From: Pedobacter roseus
GTDB taxonomy: Bacteria; Bacteroidota; Bacteroidia; Sphingobacteriales; Sphingobacteriaceae
DNA length: 64,000 nt
Reading direction: 5' to 3'
Assembly: GCF_014395225.1 (NCBI RefSeq)
Contig: NZ_CP060723.1
Coordinates: 3,472,001-3,536,000, forward strand
The notes beneath the pieces are model-generated. The model did no database searches. It had not been told where the DNA came from and worked only from the letters and a program-made list of their open reading frames with translations. The position numbers and the translations under genes are program-made. Positions 62,956-64,000 of this stretch are shown here, one piece after another (the stretch's first letter is position 1; each line of letters begins with the position of its first letter).

Positions 62956-64000
62956 ATGAAAAAAAGATCACTTCACTTACAAAAATATTTGGCTATCGCC
63001 GTAATATTTTTGGCAGCCTCCTGCAGTAAAGTTCAAAATGGCCTGACCAGCCAAACGGAAAACCAAAATTTCACCATATCAAAAATGGGTACCGGACCAC
63101 AATCCGGGCTTAACTATGGCGATACGATTTTAAATGTCACTTACGAAGATGGCACCACGAATTCTGGTATTACAGGCATAAATCCGAGCAATGCCACAGC
63201 AACAGATGCTGTTTATGTCGTATCGCCGGGGAATATCTCCCCAAATCATGCCATTGCACACAAAGTGGTTTATGGCGATTCGGGTTATAATTCTGATGGT
63301 AACTGGAGGAGTGAAAGCGATGCCCAACAGATTATCCCTGCACGTTATTTCCCGGGCGATGAACGCCGTTACGAGTTCAGTGTATTATTAAAAGACTGGC
63401 CGGTTTGGAATCAGGGCGATCCAACCAACGAAAGTAATCTTTTTCAGTTAAAGGTATCGGGTGGTGAGAATGTTCCATTGATGATACGCACGCAAAGAAA
63501 CGCGGTTAGGATCAGGTATCAGGACGTATCTACAAAAGATATCATTAGCAACCTCCAGCCTTACGTAAACCAATGGATCCAGTTTAGAATAGATGTACTC
63601 TGGGCCACTACCAATACTGGTTATATGAGAACTTACATGAAGTTACCTGGGCAAAGCAATTATGTTCTGGTGGATGAAAAAACAAACTATTCTACCTTTA
63701 CGGGTAATGTTAGCGACGGAAACCTCGGCTATATTAAATGGGGATTATATGTTGTGCCACCAAACAGCACCCGAATCGCATACCACGACGACATCAGGAT
63801 CATTAATCTTAACCAGGCACCAACTACAACCGGCCTGATATGGGGAAATAGCGTGCCTGACGCTAATCCGGCTTACCTGGATGGTACTTATACCATTGCA
63901 TCAAACTTAACCAATCCTGCAGCTTACAACAATAGCAGTAACATTTATATTCATCCTAACATCAAATACCAGGCGGCACAAAATATTGTATATGTTAACA
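62956..64000 (+). CDS. Lipoprotein with lyase-like jelly-roll domain, cut by window edge
   Basis: An open frame from ATG at 62956 runs to the window end (348 codons visible, incomplete). Lipoprotein signal with lipobox LAASC (Cys23). Residues about 90-290 read like a beta-jelly-roll (KDWPVWNQGDPTNESNLFQLKV, NQWIQFRIDVLWATTNTGYMRTYMKL, YIKWGLYVV, YHDDIRIINL), the fold of heparin lyase I (PL13) and related 'polysaccharide lyase' domains; the GYIKWGLY block is comparable to YYFKFGIY of heparinase I. A second, repetitive-looking domain follows from about residue 300. Candidate surface lyase or glycan-binding protein of the heparin locus; not certain. Confidence 0.65.
   Translation, partial: MKKRSLHLQKYLAIAVIFLAASCSKVQNGLTSQTENQNFTISKMGTGPQSGLNYGDTILNVTYEDGTTNSGITGINPSNATATDAVYVVSPGNISPNHAIAHKVVYGDSGYNSDGNWRSESDAQQIIPARYFPGDERRYEFSVLLKDWPVWNQGDPTNESNLFQLKVSGGENVPLMIRTQRNAVRIRYQDVSTKDIISNLQPYVNQWIQFRIDVLWATTNTGYMRTYMKLPGQSNYVLVDEKTNYSTFTGNVSDGNLGYIKWGLYVVPPNSTRIAYHDDIRIINLNQAPTTTGLIWGNSVPDANPAYLDGTYTIASNLTNPAAYNNSSNIYIHPNIKYQAAQNIVYVN

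Overview
The window looks like chromosomal DNA of a Bacteroidota member close to Pedobacter (Sphingobacteriaceae). Reasons: AT-rich sequence; promoters of the Bacteroidetes form TTTG - about 19 nt - TAnnTTTG; several SusC/SusD pairs; a FecI/FecR-type sigma/anti-sigma cassette; and a gene whose product closely resembles the heparinase III (PL12) of Pedobacter heparinus as I remember it. No database search was run.

Layout. 0-18.6 kb is mostly housekeeping: an MBL-fold exonuclease, coaE and a YbbR protein; then nusB-DUF1573-yajC with a secreted TonB/MORN-like gene wedged between the two blocks; leucine dehydrogenase; an ABC exporter; a PUR-alpha-like protein; ychF; a YcxB-like protein; mgtE with a HAD phosphatase; an Lrp regulator divergent from a cysteine-synthase-like gene; and a DsbD system split over two genes. 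RNA features here are tRNA-Arg(CCG), a degenerate-looking Cys-type tRNA and a candidate small RNA. 18.7-26.9 kb is a signalling and uptake cassette: ECF sigma factor, FecR anti-sigma, an STN-bearing SusC, SusD and a TlpA-like thioredoxin. A folded leader RNA lies just before that susC. 27-31.7 kb is mixed: bestrophin, small proteins, a 42-bp minisatellite, LysR with a divergent methyltransferase, and a frameshifted cold-shock-like gene.

31.8-64 kb is a polysaccharide-utilisation region with a heparin/heparan-sulfate signature: SusD/SusC, a hybrid two-component sensor, a DUF4962/heparinase II-III lyase, a REP-associated IS200-type transposase with its repeats, one sulfatase and the decayed tail of another, two GH29 alpha-L-fucosidases, a second SusD/SusC pair preceded by two ferritin-like genes, an XRE regulator, a ROK sugar kinase, a GH88 unsaturated glucuronyl hydrolase, hepC, and the start of a lyase-like lipoprotein cut by the window edge. 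In outline: surface binding and import (SusCD), lyase cleavage, desulfation, hydrolysis of unsaturated uronides and fucosides, sugar phosphorylation, and HTCS control.

Quality warning: four genes (cold-shock-like, HTCS, sulfatase, second susC) are each broken by one missing G:C base in a short G/C run and read through when it is restored. They are annotated as single genes. The shared pattern suggests a sequence-accuracy problem rather than four real mutations. The second sulfatase is different: it lacks its 5' part and has an internal TGA, so it is a true pseudogene.
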